DNA from: an uncultured Blautia sp.
Lineage (GTDB): Bacteria; Bacillota; Clostridia; Lachnospirales; Lachnospiraceae
Direction of reading: 5' to 3'
NCBI GenBank assembly: GCA_934426285.1
Contig: CAKRYE010000012.1
Location: forward strand, 1 to 47,408
DNA: 47,408 bases
The position numbers and the translations under genes are program-made. This document shows, piece after piece, positions 1 through 8,852 of this stretch. The notes beneath the pieces were generated by a model. It worked only from the letters and a program-made list of their open reading frames with translations. It ran no database searches and was not told the origin of the DNA. The number at the start of each line of letters is the position of its first letter. Position 1 is the first letter of the stretch.

Positions 1-178
1 TGCTCAATACTCACCCTGCTACCTCGTTGTCTACGCTTCATGATTCCAGTTACCCAGAGTCATGCAAGACTCACTAACGAATGAGGTGGTTATTCTCTTT
101 TCGTGCAGGATTTCCGCCTGCTCGGTGAAGTGCCCTTTGCTGGGCGCACGGGCCTGACCCTTACAGGGCATAGTATCA
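1..178. other. Unassigned sequence downstream of gmhA
   Basis: This stretch follows the last gene of the polysaccharide locus and has no complete reading frame; short frames on either strand end quickly. It is more GC-rich than the neighbouring locus and has small inverted repeats such as GGGCCTGACCC near 150. Its texture resembles the non-coding end of a mobile element, but I could not identify a family, and the window edge hides the rest. Confidence 0.2.
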
Positions 179-832
179 TTATCCAAAGAACTTATCTTCC
201 AACATCAGGCACAGGCAGTGATAGATAGGAAGATGCAGTTCCTGAATCATATAAGTCTCCGTCTGTGGAGTCTTAATACATACATCACTCATATCCTTCA
301 ACTTACTGTCTTTTGCACCAGTCAGTCCAATAACTTTCATCCCTTTTGCATGAGCAGTTGTAGCTGCAAACAATACATTTTTACTGTTGCCACTGGTAGA
401 AATACCAAGGAAAATATCTCCTGCCTTACCATATCCATTAACCTGTTGTGCAAAACAAAGTAATGGCTCACAATCATTCATATATGCAGTAGACAGTGCG
501 AGATGGCCATCCAGTGCAATTGCCGGAAGTGCCCCTTGTAGGTTTTCAGCAAGAACTAAGCCAAGTTCCTGATTCTCTGCAACCAGCTTTTCTGAAAAAG
601 CGTGATCTGGCTTACGGGACAGCTTGAACCCTTTCATCAGCTCACCGACAATATGTTCTGCATCTGCCGCAGAGCCGCCATTACCAGCCACAAGTAGCTT
701 ACCACCATTTTCATAGCACTCTTCCATCAGAAGATAAGCCGCTATAATATCCTCTTTTGCTGATTCCAAAGAAGGATATCTTTCTACCAGCAAATCAATA
801 TGCTTCTTTAGTCGATTTTCCAACTCACGCAT
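179..832 (-). CDS. gmhA: Phosphoheptose isomerase (SIS domain)
   Basis: Converts sedoheptulose 7-phosphate to D-glycero-D-manno-heptose 7-phosphate, the first step of nucleotide-heptose synthesis, in the cytosol. The 217-residue product is a single SIS domain. It has the GmhA signature NGGSAADAEH at about residues 51-60, the catalytic-type Glu just after it (about 64), a second phosphate-binding loop STSGNS near 144-149, and the QELH stretch near 197-200 expected of the family. Length is slightly above the usual 190-200. The start is preceded by an AAGAGGA ribosome binding site, and the gene follows the hddC-gmhB fusion by 15 bases, so the two should be co-transcribed. It is the last gene of the locus and works with HddA, GmhB and HddC encoded upstream. 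Some GmhA-like proteins act on other ketoses, but the context makes heptose very likely. Confidence 0.92.
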   Translation of the reverse strand: MRELENRLKKHIDLLVERYPSLESAKEDIIAAYLLMEECYENGGKLLVAGNGGSAADAEHIVGELMKGFKLSRKPDHAFSEKLVAENQELGLVLAENLQGALPAIALDGHLALSTAYMNDCEPLLCFAQQVNGYGKAGDIFLGISTSGNSKNVLFAATTAHAKGMKVIGLTGAKDSKLKDMSDVCIKTPQTETYMIQELHLPIYHCLCLMLEDKFFG

Positions 833-847
833 TTTACTATGTTCCTC

Positions 848-2176
848 TTATTTCAAATATTGTTCAACAAAGTTCTTCAGAGATGTTACTGTTACTGTCT
901 GTCCAAAATCACCAGTACCAATCAGAGCAGTCTTGCAGCTAGCATTTTGCCCTGCTTTGATATCAACTTCTCCATCACCAATCATCCAAGACTGTGATAA
1001 GTCTATGTTAAAGTCATGTGCTGCATTCATCAGCATCCCCGGTTTCGGCTTGCGACAGTCACAATCAAATTTCAGTTCCGGTCGTTCTCCCTCGTAGCCT
1101 TTATGAGGATGATGCGGGCAAAAATAGATACCATCCAGATAAGATCCTTCTTTGCCCAGAAGCATCTCCATCTTATTATGAATCACTTCCATTTCTTCAA
1201 AGGATACTTCCCCACGGGCAATTACAGGTTGATTCGTAACAACAATTGCCAGAAAACCGGAAGCGTTTATCTTCTTGATTGCATCCGCTACGCCGTCTAT
1301 CAATTCAAACTCGTCTATGTTCCGTAGAAAACCTACATATTTATTGATGGTTCCATCTCGATCAAGAAATACTGCCCTTTGCTTGTTCTTTAGGTTTTTT
1401 ACAGAAACACGTCCAGCCTTGTAATCCTCACATACAGAATAATAGCGTTCAGGTGTGCCCATATCCCTCACATATTCAGGACTGTCATAGCAGAACATCT
1501 TTCCGGTTCCAGCCAACGGTTTAAGAAGTTGGCGATCTAAATCAACCTTTATAGGTTGCCCGTTCTCTCCTACAGTGCCAACCTTATCCACATCAATTCC
1601 TGACTGCTCCAAGATAATTGGATTGATTACATGAAGTCCTGCATTGACACGATTTCGATAATATTCCGGACGGTCATCTTCCTTAGCCAGCCATTGATCG
1701 ACAGCCCCATTTTTATCAGCAATAATGAGTCCGCTGTCATAGGGATGGCTATTCGGATGCGTGAAAAGAGTAACTAAACCGCCATGATGTTTATGAAAGG
1801 CTACGAACCGATTGAAGTCTACATCGAACGCGGCATCAGCATTTAGTAGTAAAAAATCCGAATCCAACTTATTCTTGATTTTGAAAAGTGCGCCGGCATT
1901 GCCCAGTGGCTCCTTCTCAAAATAGTATTCAATATGAACTCCAAAAGGCTTGCCTGTTGCAGGAGAGATTCCTGAACCATCACCAAAGTAATCCATGATG
2001 ATGTTCCCAAGATGAGAAACAGTCAAAATAATGTTGGTAAATCCCTGATCACGCAGACATTCCAGTTCATGTTCCAGAACAGGCTTTCCTTCAATTTTTA
2101 TCATTGGTTTTGGTATATCACTAGCTACAGAAGAAATCCGTGTTCCTCTGCCGCCGGCCATTATTATTGTTTTCAT
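848..2176 (-). CDS. Fused heptose-1-phosphate nucleotidylyltransferase and heptose bisphosphate phosphatase
   Basis: A 442-residue two-domain protein. Residues 1 to about 240 are a sugar-nucleotide transferase with GGRGTR at 8-13, PKPM at 22-25 and the metal-binding LNADAAFD around 111-118. This part corresponds to HddC, which makes GDP-D-glycero-alpha-D-manno-heptose. Residues from about 266 are a HAD phosphatase of the GmhB type. DRDGT at 272-276 holds both catalytic aspartates, and the Cys/His set in FCPHHPHKG and DCDCRKPKPG matches the structural zinc site of GmhB. GmhB removes the 7-phosphate of heptose 1,7-bisphosphate just before the HddC step, so the fusion joins consecutive reactions. 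The ribosome binding site is GAGGAAAA upstream of ATG 2176. Whether GTP is the nucleotide is inferred from the neighbouring hddA rather than read from the protein. Confidence 0.88.
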   Translation of the reverse strand: MKTIIMAGGRGTRISSVASDIPKPMIKIEGKPVLEHELECLRDQGFTNIILTVSHLGNIIMDYFGDGSGISPATGKPFGVHIEYYFEKEPLGNAGALFKIKNKLDSDFLLLNADAAFDVDFNRFVAFHKHHGGLVTLFTHPNSHPYDSGLIIADKNGAVDQWLAKEDDRPEYYRNRVNAGLHVINPIILEQSGIDVDKVGTVGENGQPIKVDLDRQLLKPLAGTGKMFCYDSPEYVRDMGTPERYYSVCEDYKAGRVSVKNLKNKQRAVFLDRDGTINKYVGFLRNIDEFELIDGVADAIKKINASGFLAIVVTNQPVIARGEVSFEEMEVIHNKMEMLLGKEGSYLDGIYFCPHHPHKGYEGERPELKFDCDCRKPKPGMLMNAAHDFNIDLSQSWMIGDGEVDIKAGQNASCKTALIGTGDFGQTVTVTSLKNFVEQYLK

Positions 2177-2203
2177 CTTAGATTTTCCTCGTTTATCTCA
2201 GCT

Positions 2204-2755
2204 TCAAAATTTAAAAGTATCCTTCAGCCCAAACCACTTCTGGTCCTTATCACTCAGGTTCAATGCAATGCCATTTTCCAACGTATAACCCTCTGCATTT
2301 GCGCTATCCTTGTACTTGCCCTTTAGTTCAGGTCATTTCAAGCCATGCTGCCTTCATCATTCGGGTGTCAAAAGTCGTTCACCTTGTAGCAGAACTCTGC
2401 CTCATTACTCAGAACCAAGAAACCGTGTGAAACTTCCTCTGGGATGAGGAACTGTTTCTTATTCTCAGCCGACAGGGTAACACCATACCACTTTCCGTAA
2501 CTCTTAGAGTCACTTCTCAAGTCAAACGCAACATCAAACACAGTGCCGCGCACGGCGCACACCAGCTTGCACTGCGGATACCGTTTCTGAAAGTGCAGAC
2601 CACGCAGCACGTCCTTTGTGGACATGGGCTAATTGTCCTGCATAAAGTAGACGTCAATGTCAACTTCCTTCATATCTCTTTCGTTGTAGTTTTCCATGAA
2701 ATAGCCACGAGCATCACCGTGAACAGCAGGCTCAATCACTCAAAGACCCTCAATA
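2204..2755 (-). pseudogene. rmlC: dTDP-4-dehydrorhamnose 3,5-epimerase, decayed
   Basis: Read on the minus strand this is RmlC: VIEPAVHGDARGYF, then MENYNERD, VLRGLHFQ, the cupin core VSHGFLVLS, and a C-terminus with NLSDKDQKWFGLKDTF. The frame is broken by TGA at 2740-2742, TAG at 2629-2631 (a Gln position in the family), TGA at 2368-2370 and TGA at about 2338-2340 (a Trp position), plus a frameshift near 2325. The usual start is missing and the frame runs directly out of the rmlD remnant. The longest surviving open stretch, 2368-2625, lacks both ends. The gene is non-functional. It shows that the locus, or its ancestor, once made dTDP-L-rhamnose. Confidence 0.88.
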
Positions 2756-3411
2756 CCGCCCAATTTCTTTCAGGTAACGGCTCAGTGCATCCTATCAAGT
2801 CGGAAGCAGTGTGAATCCAGCTTCCACCAACTTGCTCTTATCCAGACGACTGTTAAATGGACGAGTGGCCTTGCTTAAACCATACTCTTCCGTAATTCTC
2901 TATTTCATTCATATCAACGAGCAGTCGAACCAGATCGTATGTATAGGTCGGTGTGCCGATCTGATCATTGACTACACGGACAATGAAATACTTCTCCAGC
3001 GTCTGGCTGACTGCCAGCTCTACTTCCAGCTTCGTCTGACCATACACATTCAAAGGCTTATAATCCTTGCAGGCCAGCTTCTTGCAGACATCTGCAATGT
3101 TCTGAGTGCCGCCAGCATTAATAGCACGAACTTTCGCTACTTTATCGTCATCTTCTGCCATGTCCACAGCAGTCCATGCTACGCAGTGGATTACGGAATC
3201 CGTATTCATTTTTGTAATTACTTTCTCGACAGCATCCTTATCGGTAATGTTCCAGAGCGATATATGGTACTTTTGTCACTGCAGAATCAGCTGTCACACC
3301 GCTGTAGGTTTCCTGAATATCAGAACCGACACCCTCATGACCGCACTTCAGTATCTCGTTCATCACATCATGGCCCAGCTAACCGCCAACGCCTGTTACA
3401 AAAAACTTCAT
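2750..3411 (-). pseudogene. rmlD: dTDP-4-dehydrorhamnose reductase, decayed with internal deletions
   Basis: The ATG at 3411 follows a good AGGAG site and opens with KFFVTGVGG, the RmlD NAD(P)-binding start. A TAG at 3379-3381 then interrupts at a Gln position. The middle reads VIHCVAWTAVDMAEDDDKVA, NAGGTQNIADVCKKL, then DYKPLNVYGQTKLEVELA, then VRVVNDQIGTPTY. Compared with the family from memory, the stretch with the catalytic region before DYKPLN and about 30 residues before VRVVND are absent. The C-terminus KLVEAGFTLLPT..DALSRYLKEIG has TGA and TAG side by side at 2792-2797, at Trp-Gln positions. Several deletions and nonsense codons make this a dead gene. Confidence 0.87.
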
Positions 3412-3425
3412 GTTTTTTTCTCCTG

Positions 3426-3962
3426 TTAGCGGTTGCCATACATTTTCTCGTAGTAGTTCTGATATTCGCCACTGATGATGGTCTCCCACCACTCACGGTT
3501 ATCAAGGTACCACTGGATAGTCTTCTTGATGCTGTCCTTGAACTTGGTTTCCAGCAGCCAACCCAGTTCCTTGCAATGGTTTTCGACACACAGCCAGTCG
3601 TGGCGCCGTAAACAGGCAACGGCTTATCAGCCAGTGCATTGGCAATCATCAGTGGAATCAGTTTCTCCGGGAAGTGATACGGACCATAGTTGTTGGAGCA
3701 ACGAGAAATGGTCACAGACAAACCGTCAGGTACGGTGGTAAGCCAGGACCAGTAGGTCAGCAGCAACCTTAGAGCTGGTGTGGATTGGAGTTTCTTCGGC
3801 AAAGAACAGGTCAGAACGATTTAGTGGCAAGTCGCCGTAAACCTCATCGATAAAAACCTGATGCCCTTCCAAAATATACAACAATCGGACAACAACCTTA
3901 TAGATTCCAAGTACTCCAGTAAGCTCACCTACTACTTGAAAGGCCATAATACTGGGATACAA
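3426..3962 (-). pseudogene. rmlB: dTDP-glucose 4,6-dehydratase, 5'-truncated and frameshifted
   Basis: Recognisable RmlB segments on the minus strand are [69 protein letters not shown], and finally ENHCKELGW and [20 protein letters not shown] ending at 3426. The whole N-terminal Rossmann part is missing. The Tyr-x-x-x-Lys region after HTSS has lost several residues. A frameshift near 3726-3730 separates the HRT and TISRC parts. The stretch between VYG and HCKELGW, about 90 residues in intact homologues, is deleted. The gene sits directly upstream of rmlD and rmlC remnants in the usual cluster order BDC. Confidence 0.87.
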
Positions 3963-4004
3963 TTTTCTCAGTTTTCACGTCCTCGGGCAAAAATTCAAAT
4001 CATC

Positions 4005-5189
4005 TTAGATTTTTCTTTCATACAATCTTTTTAACGTTCCAGCAAAAATTTTTATTTTAAGTTTAAAAGAAGCTATTTTACCAATTTCCTTTATCATTTT
4101 AACGTTGTACTCTGGAATAGGTCGTCTATAAAGCTTCAAAGCTGCAATACGATTCTTCATCGTAATTCGGCGATTCTGTTGATATGTCTGAATCATACTA
4201 AGTTCTTCATAAATCGTCTCAGAATTCTCACACGAAATTAGCTTCTCCTGTTTTAATTCCTCTAAAATCTGTAATCCCTTTTGTGTTCTCGCAAAAACAA
4301 TATTTCTTCCATCATTTTCTGAGAAATCCGGTTTTCCATCTCGAATATACCAACCATCGCCACACGATATATCAGCTGCTTCACCGATTCCATCAAAGCA
4401 AAATCTACATGCTAGCGCAACATCTCGCCCCAAGATTTTTCCCCAAGATTCTTCATAGGTCATTGACCCGGTCTGCCCCTGCGCGGAATAGGCAACTGTA
4501 TAGCCCGGCCATCCGTTTCCACGATATATGATTTTTGTACATGCATCCTCGTTAGTGTTTAGACTTTTAAGCAATTTTTGTTCTGCCTGTAGGCTTGGAA
4601 CTCCAGCACAAAGAAAAGACAACAAATACGGAATTTGTTCCCTCTTTTCCGAATCATTTCGTTGCCAGTTACGAACCGATTGTACATCACAAGGTTTACC
4701 GATAAACGCATATTTTTTTCCATTTTCCATCAAATTTTTCACTTTAAGAAGAGGAGATGATACAGTATATCGTGAACCTGCACATTTTCGAACATCTTCC
4801 TCTGTAGTACTAACAACAGTCTCGGTTTTTATAGGAGAATCCTGAGAAACTCTTGTCTGTATAATTCCATCAACATAACCCGACCGTAAAAGATAAATTG
4901 CAATTTCTGTAAGAACGCCTCCACTTGAAGCCATTTTGCGAGTTTTAGCGTTTGTGGAAAACGCATAAAACGGTGGAACCTCCGTTGTCCCCCAAATAGA
5001 ATATTTTTCATTTTCTCTCCAAAAAGCACCTGAACACATGCAAATATCTTTCAAACATCTGGCCTGACTCTCCGTCAGATTGGTTGGAACAACAAATCCC
5101 TTTTCCGTTTTTTTTAGTTCTACTCCATATATAGAATGACATAGACCACAACCTGTGCAAAAGTCCAAAATGCATTGGTTCTTTTTCAT
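4005..5189 (-). CDS. FrhB-like iron-sulfur protein of a polysaccharide locus
   Basis: Belongs to the coenzyme F420 hydrogenase/dehydrogenase beta-subunit family. An N-terminal CTGCGLC (about residues 11-17) supplies ferredoxin-type cysteines, and later segments are typical of FrhB-type proteins: SSGGVLTEIA, CAGSRYTVSSPL, GKPCDVQSVRNW, and Cys residues in ALACRFCFDG and SCGDGW. Members found in capsule loci often sit beside a pyruvyl-transferase-family gene, as here two genes upstream, where they are thought to act on the sugar or its substituent; the reaction is not known to me. ATG 5189 is preferred because GAGGTGAG lies 9 bases before it. An in-frame GTG at 5201 falls inside that site. The product is about 394 residues. 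Confidence 0.75.
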   Translation of the reverse strand: MKKNQCILDFCTGCGLCHSIYGVELKKTEKGFVVPTNLTESQARCLKDICMCSGAFWRENEKYSIWGTTEVPPFYAFSTNAKTRKMASSGGVLTEIAIYLLRSGYVDGIIQTRVSQDSPIKTETVVSTTEEDVRKCAGSRYTVSSPLLKVKNLMENGKKYAFIGKPCDVQSVRNWQRNDSEKREQIPYLLSFLCAGVPSLQAEQKLLKSLNTNEDACTKIIYRGNGWPGYTVAYSAQGQTGSMTYEESWGKILGRDVALACRFCFDGIGEAADISCGDGWYIRDGKPDFSENDGRNIVFARTQKGLQILEELKQEKLISCENSETIYEELSMIQTYQQNRRITMKNRIAALKLYRRPIPEYNVKMIKEIGKIASFKLKIKIFAGTLKRLYERKI

Positions 5190-5210
5190 ATCATTTCTCA
5201 CCTCTGTTTT

Positions 5211-6572
5211 TTATTTTCTTTTTTCGACTAGATACTTTATTTCTTTTTTAAAGCAGAAACAACACACCATCATATCAGCACAAAAATACAAAATAAAGCC
5301 TAGAATTGGGGACTGAATTCTGGAAATAAAAAAGAACTCCAGTAAAAACAATCCAATAAAAACGATATCTCTTTTCTCCAATGAAAACTCTTCAAAAAAA
5401 ACTTGTCCATAAAGAAACCACAAATAATTAATTAAAGTTGTTGCAAAAGCAACGCCACAATAGCCAAAATTTAATTTAATAGCTAGATAATTTGCTACTG
5501 TGGCAGTTACTAGCATAATAATCAAATCATAAATATAGCGGTGCATCATTTTTTTTACTTTATATAAATTGAGATATAGTCCATTAATTACTGACATAGC
5601 TGGAAATACTGCAAAGTATATTCGAATAACATTAAGACTTTCTATATAATTTGGAATCCAGTGTTTTACTACAAAAACGCAGGCAAAATACGCCAAACCA
5701 GATGCGCTTCCCAACATCATTAACATTCGCTTAATACTTGAAAACTGCTTCCTATTTTGAATTTTACCTGATGCAAGATAAGGAAACAGTGGTTGTGAAA
5801 CTGCCGTAATAAAAATAGTCATGGTGTTTTGCATCGTAAGTGCAAAGGAGTAATATGCAAATTTCTCCACTACGCAAAACCATTGAATAAATTGCTTATC
5901 TATAGAATGCAAAAGTGAATTGACATAATTACCCAAAAGAAATGTAGCACCTATTTTTTCTGTTTCAAAATTCTCTGCACTAAAGATTTTTTTAGCCTTG
6001 GAATGATGTATCAAATCCGCATTATATTTCAACGCTCCAAACATTACAACCGCATATACAAATAAATAAGCCAAAATACAAACCGTTGCCGACAATCTTT
6101 TTAATACTATGTAATATACAATTGGAATCGCAAGTGATCCAGCCGATAAGATGGTGTGAAATAATGCATATAAATCAAACTTTCCCCAAGCCTGAACCAA
6201 ATACAAAAATCCCCCCAAAAAGCAGTACGGCAGTATCATAATGGAAACACACAGCACCATAATTCTGCCTGTAAATATATAAATACAAATTCCAATAACA
6301 GAAAAAGCAGAAGGGATTAGTAATTGAAGGATGAATTCCGATTTATACTGTACCTTGCTTATATCTTCTACTTTTTTCCCCGCATATTTTATACTTAAGC
6401 CAGTTGGAAAGCCCAAATGTAGTACTGCGATGTATGAAAGATATAGTAAGAATGCTTGGTACTGCGCATAGTCCTCCAATTTTAGAATTCTGGGAAGAAT
6501 CAGACTACTTATCAACCCAATAACAGCAACTATACCATTTGCAGACAACACCTTTAGTATATTCTTTCCCAT
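5211..6572 (-). CDS. Wzx-type polysaccharide flippase
   Basis: A 453-residue integral membrane protein with about 12-14 hydrophobic segments along its whole length, no signal peptide, and charged connectors, as in MOP-superfamily polysaccharide flippases. The N-terminus NGIVAVIGLISSLILPRILK fits the first helix of the family, where the Pro-Arg-Leu pattern follows helix 1. It should move undecaprenyl-diphosphate-linked repeat units across the membrane for polymerisation by the Wzy-like protein at 8853-10103. The ATG is preceded by purine-rich AAGGCGG and AAGGA. The gene is very AT-rich, unlike hddA and gmhA. Sequence similarity inside this superfamily is weak, so the call rests on topology and position. 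Confidence 0.82.
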   Translation of the reverse strand: MGKNILKVLSANGIVAVIGLISSLILPRILKLEDYAQYQAFLLYLSYIAVLHLGFPTGLSIKYAGKKVEDISKVQYKSEFILQLLIPSAFSVIGICIYIFTGRIMVLCVSIMILPYCFLGGFLYLVQAWGKFDLYALFHTILSAGSLAIPIVYYIVLKRLSATVCILAYLFVYAVVMFGALKYNADLIHHSKAKKIFSAENFETEKIGATFLLGNYVNSLLHSIDKQFIQWFCVVEKFAYYSFALTMQNTMTIFITAVSQPLFPYLASGKIQNRKQFSSIKRMLMMLGSASGLAYFACVFVVKHWIPNYIESLNVIRIYFAVFPAMSVINGLYLNLYKVKKMMHRYIYDLIIMLVTATVANYLAIKLNFGYCGVAFATTLINYLWFLYGQVFFEEFSLEKRDIVFIGLFLLEFFFISRIQSPILGFILYFCADMMVCCFCFKKEIKYLVEKRK

Positions 6573-7012
6573 TCCTTAAATCCGCCTTCCTGCAAAGAAC
6601 ACCAATGTATCGTATAAAAATATTAGTAAACTTTCGCTTACCTATCTTTAATCTAATTTTTTCTACTTATGAACTAGTACTTTACAAATAAAAATCGCAT
6701 TGGCACATTTCGCCAACAACTCTTCCATCTTGTTGCTATCGTTTAGATAACATTAAAACAACGAATATTTAGTTGAATCGCAACAAAGGCATCACAACTC
6801 GCAAAATCAGTGTTCTTATTAAAAATGCATGGATATGAATATAATTCAACAACAGTTTCGAGCATCATTACATCCGATAAATCTTCTTGCAGATATAAGC
6901 GATGCATCATGGGGGTTGATTAAAGCGTTACAAAAGCACTAATCAAAAAATCTTAATAAGGGTTGCGTAAAACTTTTGACAAAATCTTAACTTATAGTTA
7001 TTTATTCTCTTT
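6573..7012. other. AT-rich spacer of about 440 bases inside the polysaccharide locus
   Basis: This is the longest gene-free gap in the AT-rich core, in an operon where most genes are almost touching. A minus-strand frame of about 52 codons (starting near 6909) reads MMHRLYLQEDLSDVMMLE and onward, but it has no recognisable homologue and no clear ribosome binding site. TTGTTGC and GCAACAA near 6731 and 6780 could pair over about 35 bases. It may be the worn remnant of a lost gene. I see no promoter or terminator that I would defend. Confidence 0.35.
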
Positions 7013-8179
7013 TCATTTGCTCAAAAGTAATGAAATCTGTTTATAAAAAATATCCAACTTGCTTTGTGCTAGGTCGTGACTCTTTTGAATTTGTATGTCA
7101 TATTCTTGATATCTTTTAATATAGGATAATGTTTTTTCTACAGCAATATCCGTTGCATCGGTTTTTCCGTCCACCATTACTGGATAATCTAACACTTCAT
7201 AATATCCCTGAAATTTACGACTATATGCAAAAGGAATTGTAAAAACCCCACTGGAAAAAGCACCAATACTTGCATGCATTCTCGCTGCAATCACAATATC
7301 CATCTGTGCCAGAGTATTTTTTACCTCGGTTGGATTACACGATTCATGTAAAAGTATACATTTTTCAAACTTTTGCTTCATCTCATAACATGCCGCATAA
7401 TCACTCTCCTTATCTTTTAAATCCATTCCAGCATGAGGAATTAAATAAATCTCATAGTTTGGATTCTTTAATAAAGCCTCCACCACACGGCAGGAATACT
7501 CTACATAATCTGTCACCAAGCCAAGTCGATTATTTCCAGACTGCCTGTCCCCCCATAATAATCCAGATATGTTAATGCCGACCTTAATCTTACCTATATT
7601 TAATAAATTGGTTTTCTTAATATATGGGAGGCGAAAAGCAACATCAGTTACAGTTTGAACATCCTTTTCGGTTCCTATCTCAACCAGATATTCTCGTGAT
7701 CTTTCATCTCGAGAATAAACTATCTCAGCATGTTTAATAATATGTTTTGCAATTATTCTACAATCTTTTCTTTCAAACGGACCATATGTCTGTGGTCCTA
7801 GTATCAATTTGGCCCGTGAATGTTCTACTAATAATTTCAGCAAAGCTGATTTATAAAACACCGCTCTCCCATATATGTCTGCGAAACTATCGCCCTCCGT
7901 AAAATCAAATACAACATCACATTTTTTTAACAAAGAATACGCACGAAGTAACGTTCTAATATCAGACATATGGTATTCTTGAAATACTACAGGATATTCT
8001 GGACCTTGCTTAATACAAAAATCACTTTTCCCACTAATAATAAATATGCTAGCATTTACTTTCAAACTCCGTAGAATATCAACAAGTTCCGAATAAAAAG
8101 ACAAAGACAATGCGGCACAGCCTAAGTTATCTGAGCAAAAATTAAGACCCATGAGTCCTATATGAATTGATTTATTCAT
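7013..8179 (-). CDS. Polysaccharide pyruvyl transferase family protein
   Basis: A 388-residue cytosolic protein of the polysaccharide pyruvyl transferase family (CsaB/WcaK/EpsI type). Seen in order: the N-terminal NLGCAALSLSF where this family has its conserved Asn-x-Gly-Asp/Cys segment, FDFTEGDSFAD near 94-104, GPQTYGPF with the typical Gly-Pro-Gln, YSRDERSREYL, and the C-terminal AARMHASIGAFSSGVFTIPFAY, which matches the family's Arg-x-His motif. Such enzymes add a ketal-linked pyruvate to a sugar of the repeat unit, but some members in capsule loci may do other chemistry. A GGA-rich ribosome binding site precedes ATG 8179. The gene starts one base before the stop of the upstream acetyltransferase gene, so the pair is probably translationally coupled. 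Confidence 0.8.
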   Translation of the reverse strand: MNKSIHIGLMGLNFCSDNLGCAALSLSFYSELVDILRSLKVNASIFIISGKSDFCIKQGPEYPVVFQEYHMSDIRTLLRAYSLLKKCDVVFDFTEGDSFADIYGRAVFYKSALLKLLVEHSRAKLILGPQTYGPFERKDCRIIAKHIIKHAEIVYSRDERSREYLVEIGTEKDVQTVTDVAFRLPYIKKTNLLNIGKIKVGINISGLLWGDRQSGNNRLGLVTDYVEYSCRVVEALLKNPNYEIYLIPHAGMDLKDKESDYAACYEMKQKFEKCILLHESCNPTEVKNTLAQMDIVIAARMHASIGAFSSGVFTIPFAYSRKFQGYYEVLDYPVMVDGKTDATDIAVEKTLSYIKRYQEYDIQIQKSHDLAQSKLDIFYKQISLLLSK

Positions 8180-8180
8180 G

Positions 8181-8822
8181 CTATTTTTCCTTCTCTTGCA
8201 AAATTTCCTTACAGAACACTTCTATATTATCCATATGATTATAAAATTGCATAATGTATTCATACTCTTTATCCCACCATTGAGTTTTATATAGTTGCTC
8301 AAACCGTTCTTTAGTATGCCTACACCGAATTACTTTTGCTGGATTGCCTGCTACAATCACATTTTCTGGAATATCATGAGTTACAACGCTCCCTGCTCCT
8401 ATAACAGATCCTGTTCCAATAGACTTACACCCACAAGTAATTATCGTTCCATAACCAATCCAAACATCATTTCCTATTGTAAGTTTATTACGACAAACAT
8501 CTTTTACATCTTGCCCAGAAAGTGTTTTATTGTAAAAATATGCAGAAGTACTCACAGTATTTAGAGGATGGTTGGCGCCAAAATAATGAACATTATTTGC
8601 AATTGAACAATATCGTCCAATAACTACACTACCACCCTGATTAAAGCTACTGTCAAAACATCCTCCATAGGTATATTGACCAATATCGACCTTGTATTTT
8701 TTTTTATAGTAAGTACGAAATTCTTTCGAGGTTCCCAACCTTTTTCCATACAAGAACTTCATAATTACATCACCACATTTATGTGGAAAGTGAAGTAGCA
8801 TTTCCATTACAAAATTTACCAT
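8181..8822 (-). CDS. Hexapeptide-repeat O-acetyltransferase
   Basis: A 213-residue left-handed beta-helix acyltransferase of the CatB/xenobiotic acetyltransferase branch. The middle has the hexapeptide pattern (VVIGRYCSIANNVHYFGAN, then LTIGNDVWIGYGTIITCG, then TGSVIGAGSVVTHDIPENV), and it closes with the usual AGNPAKVIRCRH. His in the FGANHP segment is the likely catalytic base by analogy with CatB. It probably acetylates a sugar of the repeat unit or a precursor. A second acetyltransferase gene at 11006 belongs to the maltose-acetyltransferase branch, so the polymer may carry two kinds of acetate. The start at 8822 follows AGGAAAGGA. Confidence 0.84.
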   Translation of the reverse strand: MVNFVMEMLLHFPHKCGDVIMKFLYGKRLGTSKEFRTYYKKKYKVDIGQYTYGGCFDSSFNQGGSVVIGRYCSIANNVHYFGANHPLNTVSTSAYFYNKTLSGQDVKDVCRNKLTIGNDVWIGYGTIITCGCKSIGTGSVIGAGSVVTHDIPENVIVAGNPAKVIRCRHTKERFEQLYKTQWWDKEYEYIMQFYNHMDNIEVFCKEILQEKEK

Positions 8823-8852
8823 TTTGTTCCTTTCCTACTCGTACCGTTTAGC

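Noticed and set aside
2368..2625. A short intact RmlC
   Set aside because: The open frame lacks both ends of the cupin, and homologous sequence continues beyond both stop codons, so it is a fragment.
2204..3411. Stop-codon readthrough or reassigned TAG, since several stops sit at Gln positions
   Set aside because: TGA codons, frameshifts and large deletions are also present, and neighbouring genes use TAG and TGA as normal stops or not at all; plain decay explains it.
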